Shown piece after piece: positions 53,817-64,000 of a stretch of DNA of 64,000 nucleotides. The DNA is from Streptomyces marincola (GTDB taxonomy: Bacteria; Actinomycetota; Actinomycetes; Streptomycetales; Streptomycetaceae), in the NCBI RefSeq assembly GCF_020410765.1, contig NZ_CP084541.1, positions 2,475,001-2,539,000 on the forward strand, in the 5' to 3' direction. Each line of letters begins with the position of its first letter. Position 1 is the stretch's first letter. The notes beneath the pieces were generated by a model that did no database searches, had not been told where the DNA came from, and saw only the letters and a program-made list of their open reading frames with translations. The position numbers and the translations under genes are program-made.

Positions 53817-54236
53817 ATGTCCAAGCCAGGCAGCCGCGGCCCGCGGCGCCGCACCGACGCGCGCACCGACTCCCGCGGCCCGGGGCGCCGCCCGCCGCTG
53901 GCCCGCCGCCGGGAGCCGCAGGACTGGTTCGCCGAGCAGCTCGTCCTCGTGCTCAGTGGACAGCGCCCCGTGCACGTGCTGCTCGGCCACGCGCGCGCGC
54001 CCGCGTACGAGCGGCTGAGCGTGCTCGCGCCCAGCGCGCCCCTGCGCCCGCCGCCCGGCGGCCGGGCCCCCGCGGTCGGCGGCGTGGGACTGTGCCGGCC
54101 GCGCGACGGGGCCATCGAGGCGTTCGCGCGCGTCACCGCGGGCGGACGCACCCGCGCGCTGGCCTTCCGCCTCGAACGCCACCCGGCGGACGGCCGCTGG
54201 CAGTGCTGCGCCGTCGAACTCGACGCCGTGCCATGA
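53817..54236 (+). CDS. Rv3235 family protein
   Basis: A 139-residue protein with a basic Arg/Pro-rich N-terminus and a core LVLVLSGQRPVHVLLGHARAPAYERL and CCAVELDAV at the end, matching the Rv3235 family found near secA across actinobacteria. Function unknown. A GTG nine bases upstream (53808) is an alternative start. Confidence 0.75.
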   Translation: MSKPGSRGPRRRTDARTDSRGPGRRPPLARRREPQDWFAEQLVLVLSGQRPVHVLLGHARAPAYERLSVLAPSAPLRPPPGGRAPAVGGVGLCRPRDGAIEAFARVTAGGRTRALAFRLERHPADGRWQCCAVELDAVP

Positions 54237-54258
54237 CCGCACCGGCCGCGAACGCGCC

Positions 54259-54286
54259 GGTGCCCGGGACCGAGGCCCCGGGCACC
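54259..54286. terminator. bidirectional terminator before secA stop
   Basis: A perfect 10-bp stem (54259-54268 with 54277-54286) lies between the convergent Rv3235-family and secA genes. Confidence 0.65.
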
Positions 54287-54332
54287 ACATCCCACGAACG
54301 GACGGCGCGCGCGCCGCTCGTTCCCGCGCCGG

Positions 54333-57176
<2,844 letters not shown>

Positions 57177-57312
57177 GAGGGCTGGTCTCCTTGCCGGTCG
57201 GGCCGAGCGCGGTCTGGGGGAAAGCGCGGGCACAGCGAGATGGCCCCGCCGCACCGGCCATGGTATGCGAGTGCCGCGAGGAGTGTCAGTGGTCGGCTCT
57301 AGCATCCCTCTC

Positions 57313-58515
57313 ATGACTTCCGCCGTTCTGTCTCTCTCCGCCGACGAGGCGCGCCGCATCGCCCTGCGCGCCCAGGGGCTGCTGGGCGCCCAGGACCGGG
57401 CGGCCGGCGTGCCCGGTGTGCTGCGCCGGCTCGGCGCCGTCCAGCTCGACACCATCTCGGTGCTGGCCCGCTCCCACGAGCTGCTGCCCTACGCGCGGCT
57501 CGGCGCGGTCGGCCGGCAGGCCGTGGAGGAGGCGTACTGGTCGGGGGACCGCGCGTTCGAGTACTGGTCGCACGCCGCCTGCGTGCTGCCGATCGAGGAG
57601 TGGCCGCTGTTCGCGTTCCGCCGCCGCGCCCACCGCGCGAAGCAGCGGTGGCACCACGACGTGTCGCGCGCCGCCTACGACCAGGTCCTCGCCCGGCTGC
57701 GCGCCGACGGCCCGCTGACCGCGACCGACCTGGGCGGCGCGAAGAACGGCGGCCCGTGGTGGGACTGGAGCGAGACCAAGATCGCGGTCGAACGGGCGCT
57801 GGCGCTCGGCGACGTGGTGTGCACCAGGCGGCGCGGCTGGAAGCGCGTCTACGACCTCGCCGAGCGGGCCGTTCCCGGTGCCCTGTACCACGACGACCTC
57901 ACCGACGCCGAGTGCCTGCGCCGGCTCGTCGCGCAGGCCGGGGCGGCCATGGGGGTCGCCACGCAGGCCGACCTCGCCGACTACCACCGGCTCACGGCCG
58001 CGCAGGTCGAGTCCGTGGTGGCCGGCAGCGGTCTTGTCCGCGTCGAGGTGGACGGCTGGGGCCGGGCGGAGGGGCGCGGCACCGGGCACCGCGCCTGGGC
58101 CGACCCGGCGGCCCTGGCGGCGCCGCCGCGCGGGCGGCACCGCACGACGCTGCTCTCGCCCTTCGACTCGCTGATCTGGGACCGGCCGCGCACCGAGCGC
58201 GTCTTCGGCTTCACGCACCGCCTTGAGGCGTACGTGCCCAGGCCCAAGCGCGTCTACGGCTACTTCTCCATGCCGCTGCTCTCGGGCGGCCGGCTGCTCG
58301 GCCGGGTCGACCCGGCCCGCGAGGGCCGCACCCTCGTCGCACGGCACGCCGCGTTCGAGGGCGGAGCGGACCGGGCGGAGCGGGCCATACCGGCGATGGC
58401 CGAGGCCCTGGTGGAGGCCGCGGGCTGGGTGGGGTGCACGGACGTCGCCGTGGAACGCACGACGCCGGCCGAGGTGCGCGACGCGCTGACCACGCGACTG
58501 CGCCGCGTCTCCTGA
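57313..58515 (+). CDS. winged-helix DNA glycosylase, AlkZ/YcaQ-like
   Basis: A 400-residue protein of the HTH_42 family. The N-terminal region has LGAVQLDTISVLARSHELLPYARLG; the QLD (44-46) matches the catalytic QxD of YcaQ-type glycosylases, which unhook interstrand crosslinks, rather than the QxQ of AlkZ. The WDRPRTERVFGF and KRVYGYFSMPLL blocks are also family-typical. DNA repair of alkylated bases or crosslinks is the likely role. ATG at 57313; divergent from secA with 136 bp between. Confidence 0.85.
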   Translation: MTSAVLSLSADEARRIALRAQGLLGAQDRAAGVPGVLRRLGAVQLDTISVLARSHELLPYARLGAVGRQAVEEAYWSGDRAFEYWSHAACVLPIEEWPLFAFRRRAHRAKQRWHHDVSRAAYDQVLARLRADGPLTATDLGGAKNGGPWWDWSETKIAVERALALGDVVCTRRRGWKRVYDLAERAVPGALYHDDLTDAECLRRLVAQAGAAMGVATQADLADYHRLTAAQVESVVAGSGLVRVEVDGWGRAEGRGTGHRAWADPAALAAPPRGRHRTTLLSPFDSLIWDRPRTERVFGFTHRLEAYVPRPKRVYGYFSMPLLSGGRLLGRVDPAREGRTLVARHAAFEGGADRAERAIPAMAEALVEAAGWVGCTDVAVERTTPAEVRDALTTRLRRVS

Positions 58516-58536
58516 CGGGAGGGCCGGAGGGCCGGA

Positions 58537-58569
58537 GGGCCGGACGGGCCAGGGGCGGCCGTCCGGCCC
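58537..58569. terminator. bidirectional terminator
   Basis: A perfect 11-bp stem (58537-58547 with 58559-58569) lies between the convergent glycosylase and response-regulator genes. Confidence 0.65.
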
Positions 58570-58572
58570 CGC

Positions 58573-59325
58573 TCAGCCGGAGCCGAGGTCCAGGATCTTC
58601 TCCCGCATCGCGTAGACCACGGCCTCCATCCTGGAGTGCAGCTGGAGCTTCTCCAGGATGTTGCGCACGTGGTTCTTCACGGTGTTCTCGCTGATGAAGA
58701 GGTCCTTGGCGATGTCCCGGTTGTTCTTGCCCGTGGCGACGAGCTTGAGCACTTCGAGCTCGCGGTCGGTCAGCCTCGGCGCGGGCACGAGGCGGCGCTC
58801 GTCGGTGCGCTGGACCAGCGCCTTGAACTCGGTGAGCAGCTTCGCCGCCATCGACGGGCTGATCTGCGACTGGCCGTCGGCGACCGCGCGGATCGCGGCC
58901 GTCACCTCGTCCGTGGAGATCTCCTTGAGCAGGTAGCCGGTGGCACCCGCCTTGATCGCCTCGTAGAGGTCGGCCTCCTCGTCGCTGATCGTCAGCATGA
59001 TGATCCGCGCGCTCGGAGCCACCTCCTTGATGGAGGTGCACGCCTCGATCCCGCCGCGGCGCGGCATCCGCACGTCCATCAGCACGATGTCGGGCAGCAG
59101 GTCGGCGGCCTTCTCCACGGCCTCGGCGCCGTCCCCCGCCTCCCCGACGACGCAGATGTCCTCCTCCTGTTCGAGGACGATCTCCAGGCCGCGCCGGAAC
59201 AACTCGTGGTCGTCGACGACCAGGACCCGGATCGGCTCCCTCGGCTCTCCCTGCTCCCGGGTCGCGCCCTCCCGCTCCGCGCGGCATCCGCCCTGGGCCA
59301 TCGCCGGCCCGAAGGTGTCCGCCAT
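58573..59325 (-). CDS. NarL/FixJ-type response regulator (orphan)
   Basis: A 250-residue regulator: a 30-residue variable N-terminus, receiver domain (31-150) with VVDDH and phospho-acceptor Asp84 (LMDVRMP), then a LuxR-type helix-turn-helix (LTDRELEVLKLVATGKNNRDIAKDL, about 185-245). No histidine kinase is adjacent, so its partner is elsewhere. ATG at 59325 follows GGGGAGGGG; an upstream start at 59352 is less likely. It is downstream of hpf on the same strand. Confidence 0.9.
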   Translation of the reverse strand: MADTFGPAMAQGGCRAEREGATREQGEPREPIRVLVVDDHELFRRGLEIVLEQEEDICVVGEAGDGAEAVEKAADLLPDIVLMDVRMPRRGGIEACTSIKEVAPSARIIMLTISDEEADLYEAIKAGATGYLLKEISTDEVTAAIRAVADGQSQISPSMAAKLLTEFKALVQRTDERRLVPAPRLTDRELEVLKLVATGKNNRDIAKDLFISENTVKNHVRNILEKLQLHSRMEAVVYAMREKILDLGSG

Positions 59326-59392
59326 GGTTCCCCTCCCCCTGCCGTTCGTCACACAACCGCCACCGTCGGCAACCCCATGATTCCATGGCGAT

Positions 59393-59425
59393 ACCCCTGG
59401 CCAGACCCGTGATCCGGCCAGGGGT
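59393..59425 (-). terminator. terminator of hpf
   Basis: A perfect 10-bp stem (59393-59402 with 59416-59425) lies 25 bp after the hpf stop. Confidence 0.65.
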
Positions 59426-59450
59426 GCCTGACGAGGCGTCGGGCGGCGGC

Positions 59451-60143
59451 TCAGCCGCCGAGCGCGCCCCCGGCCTCTTCCGGCGCGACTTCCGCCAGCG
59501 GATCGGTCTCCAGGTGGATCACACCGTAGTCATAGGCGTGCCGGCGGTACACGACGCTCGGCTGCTTGCTGTCGCTGTCGACGAAGAGGTAGAAGTCGTG
59601 GCCCACCAGCTCCATCTCGTACAGGGCCTGCGCGAGCGACATGGGGGCCGCCCGGTGGGTCTTCTCCCGCACCACCAGGGGCCCGTCGCCCTCGACCACC
59701 ACCGAGCCCTGCCGGCGCACCGGGGGCCGCGGCTCCTCGGGCTCCGGCGGAAGCAGCTCGCCCTGGCCGTTCAGCTGGGCGGCGTCGGGCACGACCGCGG
59801 CGACCTCGCTGGCCGGGGTGCGGTCCCGGCCGCGGCGGCAGCGGCGCTTGTCGTGCTGCCTGCGCAGTCTCGACTCCAGCTTCTCCACGGCCAGGTCCAG
59901 GGCGCCGTACGGATCGGCGGCGGCGGCCTCGGCCCGGACGACGGGACCGCGGTGACGCAAGGTGATCTCCACCCGGTCGGAGCGGTCGGCCTGACGCGGG
60001 TTGTGCTCCTTGGACACTTCCACGTCGAGGCGGGTGATCTTGCCGTCGATCCGCTGGATCTTGTCCACCTTGAGCTTCTCGGCCACGTGCCGCCGGAATC
60101 GCTCCGGCACCTCGGTCTTACGGCCCTTGACAACGATGTCCAC
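59451..60143 (-). CDS. hpf: ribosome hibernation promoting factor, long form
   Basis: HPF (230 residues) dimerises ribosomes in stationary phase. The N-terminal RaiA-like domain (1-100) starts MDIVVKGRKTEVPERFRRHVAEKL; a charged linker leads to the C-terminal dimerisation domain (about 170-225) with EMELVGHDFYLFVDSDS and YDYGVIHLE. GTG at 60143 has GGAG six bases upstream. The frame stays open to 60266, so a longer form is possible but less likely. Confidence 0.93.
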   Translation of the reverse strand: MDIVVKGRKTEVPERFRRHVAEKLKVDKIQRIDGKITRLDVEVSKEHNPRQADRSDRVEITLRHRGPVVRAEAAAADPYGALDLAVEKLESRLRRQHDKRRCRRGRDRTPASEVAAVVPDAAQLNGQGELLPPEPEEPRPPVRRQGSVVVEGDGPLVVREKTHRAAPMSLAQALYEMELVGHDFYLFVDSDSKQPSVVYRRHAYDYGVIHLETDPLAEVAPEEAGGALGG

Positions 60144-60424
60144 GCAGAACTCCGTTCCCGGGCGGTCCGGGCATCGGCGGCCGGACGCGCCCTTTTGGTG
60201 CATGTGGTCCGTGGGGCGCCGGTGTCCTCGGCACCCTCCGGCCTTACAGCGGGTTGCGCCTCTCACCTCCTTCTCCCCCGGAGGTGGAACAGCACCCTTC
60301 TCAATTGCGAGGGTGAAGAACCGGAAACGATCGAAGAGCGGATGAATGTGTATGGACTTGTGCCGGACGAGTGAGTGAACTCTCTGGTACCGAACGTACC
60401 TCTACTCACTGTTGAACGTGACCC
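60144..60424. promoter_or_regulatory. hpf leader and promoter region with hairpins
   Basis: 281 bp. It contains a hairpin CACCTCC/GGAGGTG (60264-60270 with 60280-60286) whose minus-strand product exposes or hides AGAAGGAGGTGA, a near-perfect anti-Shine-Dalgarno complement, without a start codon at proper distance. Nearer to comF a nested inverted repeat (GGTAC-N5-GTACC at 60386-60400 inside AGTGAGT/ACTCACT) could terminate the upstream transcript. Confidence 0.4.
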
Positions 60425-61156
60425 CTACCCACGCGTACCCAAAATCCACCTGATCGGGGGAACGGCGATCACGGCGGCACCGACCGGCACACCCCCGGCG
60501 GCACGCACCGCGCGTGCCGCCTCGACCAGCGTCGCCCCCGTGGTGACCAGATCGTCCACGAGCAGCACCGGTTCGTCCCGGGCGAACGCACCGGATCGCG
60601 CGGCGAACGCGCCCAGCACGTTCGTCCTGCGCCCCGCCGCGGCGAGCCCGCCCTGATCGGCGACGCTCCGCACGTGCCGCAGCACCGGCCGCACCCGCAC
60701 CGCCAGTCCCTCCCGCCGCAGCCGCCCGGCGGCTGCCAGGGCGATGCCGCGCACCGGGTCGTGCCCGCGCCTGGCCACCGCGGACCGCGCCGACGGCACC
60801 GGCACCAGCGCGGGCGGACGCCCGCGCCCCGCGCCCGCCGCCACCGCGGCCAGCGCCATGGCCCGGCCCAGCGGCTTGGCCAGCGCCAGCATCCCGCGCT
60901 CCTTGTGCGCGAGCAGCACCGCGCGCGGCCCGTCGGCGTACCGCGCCGCCGCGTACACCGGGGGCAGCCCGGCCGGCTCGGGCCGGGGCCGCACCCGCCG
61001 GGCCCGACCGCCGTACAGCTCCACCCGGCACGGCCCGCAGAGCACGTCGCGCGCCGCACCGCAGCCCGCGCACCGGGCGGGGAGCGCGAGGCCGCACGCC
61101 TCGCGCCACCAGCCGAACGCCGACCTCCGCAGCCCTTCGCACACCGTTTCGCGCAC
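60425..61156 (-). CDS. ComF-like phosphoribosyltransferase
   Basis: About 243 residues. An N-terminal zinc ribbon (CAGCGAARDVLCGPC) is followed by the PRTase-type domain with VLLVDDLVTTGATLVEAAR, as in ComFC/GntX proteins. In competent bacteria ComFC acts in DNA uptake; in actinobacteria its role is open. The start is uncertain: GTG 61156 is used, ATG 61192 and ATG 61225 are alternatives. The order lpqB-comF-hpf-secA is conserved with Mycobacterium. Confidence 0.85.
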   Translation of the reverse strand: MRETVCEGLRRSAFGWWREACGLALPARCAGCGAARDVLCGPCRVELYGGRARRVRPRPEPAGLPPVYAAARYADGPRAVLLAHKERGMLALAKPLGRAMALAAVAAGAGRGRPPALVPVPSARSAVARRGHDPVRGIALAAAGRLRREGLAVRVRPVLRHVRSVADQGGLAAAGRRTNVLGAFAARSGAFARDEPVLLVDDLVTTGATLVEAARAVRAAGGVPVGAAVIAVPPIRWILGTRG

Positions 61157-61331
61157 GTCCCCACCCTGCCGGACCGCGCGCCGTCCGCCCATTCCCCTCA
61201 CGAGGGACACCAGACCGGAAGACATCCGGACGAACCGGACATCACCCCCTTCGGACGGCGCACCGCGAACGGCCCGCGCCCCCCCGGCGTTCCGCACCCG
61301 GCGCCCCCACGGCACGCCGGGACGGCGCCCC

Positions 61332-63158
61332 TCAGCCGGGATACACAGGCGCCGAGCCGGGACCCGAGTCCGGCACCAGCCGCCACTGCGCGTCCTCCCG
61401 CAACTGCGCCACGTTCTCCCCGGTCTCCGCGAGCAGCGGCAGCGACTCGTCCTCGGCCGCCGCAACGCCCGTCACGTCGTGGGGCCCGGGAATCGCGGGC
61501 TCGTTCGTCGACGACCCGTCGGTCAGGACGTACTGGAGCTGCGGCACCCCGTCCACCGGCCGGCCGACGACCACAAGCCTGCTGTCGCCCGCCCAGGACG
61601 CCGCCGTCACCTCTTCGAGCTGCGGCGCGACCGTGCGCAGCCCGTCCACGGAGACGGCCGCGCCGTCCGCACCGCCGCCGTCGCGCTGGATGCGGCCGAT
61701 CCGCAGCGTCGTGAAGCCGTCGCCGCTGATCAGCATCGCGACGCGGACACCGTCCGAGGCCACCCGCAGCGCCTCGATCCGCTCGTCGGCCCCGAGGCCG
61801 GCCACCGGCACCTCCTCCGCCTCGCCGGTGCCGCCCGGCAGCCGCAGCAGCCGCCCCTGCGGACCCCGGTCGGCGACCCACAGGTCGCCGAGGCCGTCCC
61901 AGCTCGGCGCGCTGAGCCCCGCGTCCTCGCCCGGCGCGCCGCTCTCCAGCACCGCCTCGCTCTCCGCGCCGCCCCGCGCGAGCGACGCCACGAACAGCAC
62001 CGACCCGTCCGCCGCGACCCCCGCCGCCGCCTCACCGTCCCGGCTGACCGCCGCGCTGCGCAGCTCGGCCTCCGGCCGGCCGAGCGCGCCGCTGACCGGC
62101 CGGACCGAGGTCCCGTCCTCCACGACCGACACCAGCCGCTTCTCCCCGTCGAGGAAGTACGCGCGGGCCGCCTCCCCGTCGAGCGCGCCCGGCTCGGCCG
62201 CGTCCGCCCGGCTCACCGCGCACGACCGCGTCCCCGCGGCCGTCAGCACCCGCGCCTCCGACAGCTCGACCGAGGCCACCTCCTGCACGGTGTGCAGCAG
62301 CTGCACCGCCATGCGCTCGCACTCCGCGCGCGGCCAGTCCGCCGGCACCCCTTCGAGGCGCACCCCGAGCGCGCCCGAGTCGTCGATGGAGGGCGGCCGG
62401 TCCTCGACGAGCGAGGCGCCCGGCGGGAACGAGGTCCGCACCACCGGCTCGTACCAGGCGCTCGGCCCGTCGAGCAGCGCCCGCACCGTGTCGCCCACCG
62501 GATCGATGCGGCGGCGCACGTACACCGGGTCGGGCACCAGCACCTGGCCGCCCGCTTCGAAACGGGGCCGCTCGCGGCCGAGGTCGGCGTAGTGGAAGGT
62601 GTCCACGGAACGGTAGATGCGCCGGAAGTCGTCCTCGCCCATCACCAGGCCGTCCGGCAGCGCGTCGATCCGCCACTGCCCGTCGATCTGCGAGAGGCCG
62701 AACGTCGCCTGGTACGTGCCCGCCTCGGGCGCGTACACGTGCGAGCCGTCCACGGTCGCCAGCCGGTCGCCCGTCAGCTCCACGCGCGCCGAGTCCCGCC
62801 CCCGCACGCTGGGCAGCGGCGCCTCCGCGAGCACCGTGGTCCGCGCGAACGGGTCCCACTCCTCGGCCCGTTCCGGCGTCAGGTACTGCCGCGCCGTGTC
62901 GAAGTTGGCGTCGTCGCTGGTGAGCGCTTCGAGGAAGCCCTGAACGATCTGCTGCGGCAGCATGCCGTCCGCGGGCGGCACGCCGTACACCAGCACCTGC
63001 CCCTCGCCCTCCTGCCGCGGCGCGACGGGCACCTCCTGCACGGACCCGCTGCTCGGCATCGACGCACAGCCCGTCAGCAGCACGACCGGCGCGAGCGCCA
63101 GCGCGGCCGCCCGGTGCCCCGGCCCCCGTCGGCCTATCCGGATCAGGTCAGTTCCCAT
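61332..63158 (-). CDS. lpqB: lipoprotein LpqB
   Basis: A 608-residue exported lipoprotein with lipobox LLTGC (Cys31). The N-terminal half fits the GerMN domain (DPVYVRRRIDPVGDTVRALLDGPSAWYEPVVRTSFPPG) and the C-terminal half is a beta-propeller-like LpqB domain. LpqB modulates the MtrAB two-component system. It overlaps the mtrB stop by 11 bases, so the two are translationally coupled. Confidence 0.95.
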   Translation of the reverse strand: MGTDLIRIGRRGPGHRAAALALAPVVLLTGCASMPSSGSVQEVPVAPRQEGEGQVLVYGVPPADGMLPQQIVQGFLEALTSDDANFDTARQYLTPERAEEWDPFARTTVLAEAPLPSVRGRDSARVELTGDRLATVDGSHVYAPEAGTYQATFGLSQIDGQWRIDALPDGLVMGEDDFRRIYRSVDTFHYADLGRERPRFEAGGQVLVPDPVYVRRRIDPVGDTVRALLDGPSAWYEPVVRTSFPPGASLVEDRPPSIDDSGALGVRLEGVPADWPRAECERMAVQLLHTVQEVASVELSEARVLTAAGTRSCAVSRADAAEPGALDGEAARAYFLDGEKRLVSVVEDGTSVRPVSGALGRPEAELRSAAVSRDGEAAAGVAADGSVLFVASLARGGAESEAVLESGAPGEDAGLSAPSWDGLGDLWVADRGPQGRLLRLPGGTGEAEEVPVAGLGADERIEALRVASDGVRVAMLISGDGFTTLRIGRIQRDGGGADGAAVSVDGLRTVAPQLEEVTAASWAGDSRLVVVGRPVDGVPQLQYVLTDGSSTNEPAIPGPHDVTGVAAAEDESLPLLAETGENVAQLREDAQWRLVPDSGPGSAPVYPG

Positions 63159-64000
63159 GGCCGTCCTTCCCGCCGTCCCGCCCCGGGCCCGCGGCCCCGG
63201 GCCCCGCGCCGTCCGCCTGCTCGCGACCGGCCGCGACGGACACCGGCCGCCGCGCCCGCGCGTCGTGCGGTTCGAGCGGCAGCGGCGACCCCGCCAGCGG
63301 CCCGCCCGCGCCGCGCGGCAGCGTCAGCCGGAACTGCGCCCCGCCGCCCGGCTCGCCCCACGCCTCAAGGCGCCCGCCGTGCAGGTGCGCGTCCTCCACC
63401 GCGATGGAGAGCCCGAGCCCCGTGCCGCCCGTGGTCCTCGCCCTGGCCGGGTCCGCGCGCCAGAACCGGTTGAACACCCGTTCCGCCTCGTCCGGCCGCA
63501 GCCCGATGCCGTAGTCGCGCACCGCGATGGCCACCGCCTCGCCGTCCGCGGCCGCCGCGAGCCGCACCACCACGTCCTTGCCCTCGCCGTGCTCGATCGC
63601 GTTGACGACGAGGTTGCGCACCACGCGCTCGATCCGCCGCGGGTCGACCTCGGCCACCACGGGCCGCGCCGCGCCGCGCACCAGCAGCCGCCCGCCCTTG
63701 CGTTCCGCCAGCGGCTCCGCGCCCTCGACCACGCGCTGCACGACGTCCCGCAGGTCCGTCAGCTCCGCCTCCAGGTGCGCCGCGCCCGCGTCGAACCTGC
63801 TGATCTCCAGCAGGTCGGCGAGCAGCGACTCGAACCGGTCGAGCTGGCTCAGCAGCAGTTCCGCCGACCGCGCCGTCGCGGGGTCGAAGTCACCGCGCGC
63901 CTCGTGGATGACGTCCGCCGCCATCCGCACGGTCGTCAGCGGCGTCCGCAGCTCGTGCGACACGTCGGAGACGAAACGCCGCTGCAACCGCGACAGCTCC
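63148..64000 (-). CDS. mtrB: sensor histidine kinase MtrB (N-terminus beyond window)
   Basis: The last about 283 residues of MtrB. The HisKA H-box is VSDVSHELRTPLTTVRM; the N box RRIERVVRNLVVNAIEH, the G1 box VRDYGIGLRP and the G2 box GTGLGLSIAVEDAHLHGG complete the ATPase domain. The C-terminal 60 residues are disordered. With the response regulator MtrA it couples division and cell-wall metabolism. The membrane part lies past base 64000. Confidence 0.95.
   Translation of the reverse strand, partial: ELSRLQRRFVSDVSHELRTPLTTVRMAADVIHEARGDFDPATARSAELLLSQLDRFESLLADLLEISRFDAGAAHLEAELTDLRDVVQRVVEGAEPLAERKGGRLLVRGAARPVVAEVDPRRIERVVRNLVVNAIEHGEGKDVVVRLAAAADGEAVAIAVRDYGIGLRPDEAERVFNRFWRADPARARTTGGTGLGLSIAVEDAHLHGGRLEAWGEPGGGAQFRLTLPRGAGGPLAGSPLPLEPHDARARRPVSVAAGREQADGAGPGAAGPGRDGGKDGHGN

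Noticed and set aside
60311..60327. GTGAA-N6-GAAAC upstream of hpf resembling a GlnR site
   Set aside because: It deviates at a conserved position, lies about 170 bp from hpf in an unexpected context and is likely chance.

Overview
The window is high-GC actinobacterial DNA and almost certainly comes from a Streptomyces chromosome or a close relative. GC-rich third codon positions, GTG/TTG starts, the hup/malic enzyme/nnaR/narK and ftsE-ftsX-S41-smpB-ssrA blocks, the pkaA-pkaB kinase pair, NAD-specific glutamate dehydrogenase, secA, hpf and lpqB-mtrB all follow the order expected of a Streptomyces core region. No insertion sequence, prophage, CRISPR array or tRNA was recognised. Both ends cut genes: a DEAD/DEAH helicase at the left and the MtrB sensor kinase at the right.

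Layout. 1-8.8 kb: helicase (partial), an MFS exporter, a three-subunit molybdenum hydroxylase operon (FAD, 2Fe-2S, molybdopterin), a DUF3039 protein and YqgE, all minus. 8.9-18.3 kb: murA (+) converging on hup, then NAD-malic enzyme, a HelD-type helicase, the HemD/winged-helix regulator NnaR and the nitrate transporter NarK, with GlnR-like boxes before narK and possibly nnaR. 18.6-26.0 kb: an accessory-looking island. A secreted 44-residue peptide, an ATP-grasp ligase and a shortened DUF1015 protein form one minus-strand operon, divergent from two tandem TrmB/LuxR-type regulators; next come a LysR regulator and a divergent MFS transporter separated by three palindromes at exactly 60-bp spacing. 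26.0-33.6 kb: a class B penicillin-binding protein, a 106-bp tandem repeat array, tmRNA, smpB, an S41 protease, ftsX, ftsE, a small zinc-ribbon membrane protein and a sortase-type LAETG surface protein with 21 GGGEQ repeats.

33.8-41.1 kb: prfB, two Ser/Thr kinases and a divergent FHA/FtsK-like protein. 41.6-47.1 kb: a sugar ABC importer without its own ATPase, whose first permease carries a large inserted beta-domain, then a His-rich methyltransferase divergent from an XRE/cupin regulator. 47.1-64.0 kb: NAD-glutamate dehydrogenase, a HAD hydrolase, a DUF6912 protein, an Rv3235-family protein, secA, an AlkZ/YcaQ-like glycosylase, a NarL-type response regulator, hpf, a ComF-like phosphoribosyltransferase, lpqB and mtrB.

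Most of the window is housekeeping: cell wall and division (murA, PBP, ftsEX, mtrB-lpqB, kinases), ribosome rescue and hibernation (ssrA, smpB, prfB, hpf), secretion (secA) and nitrogen/carbon metabolism. The best candidate for an undescribed system is the peptide/ATP-grasp/DUF1015/dual-regulator island at 18.6-23.5 kb.
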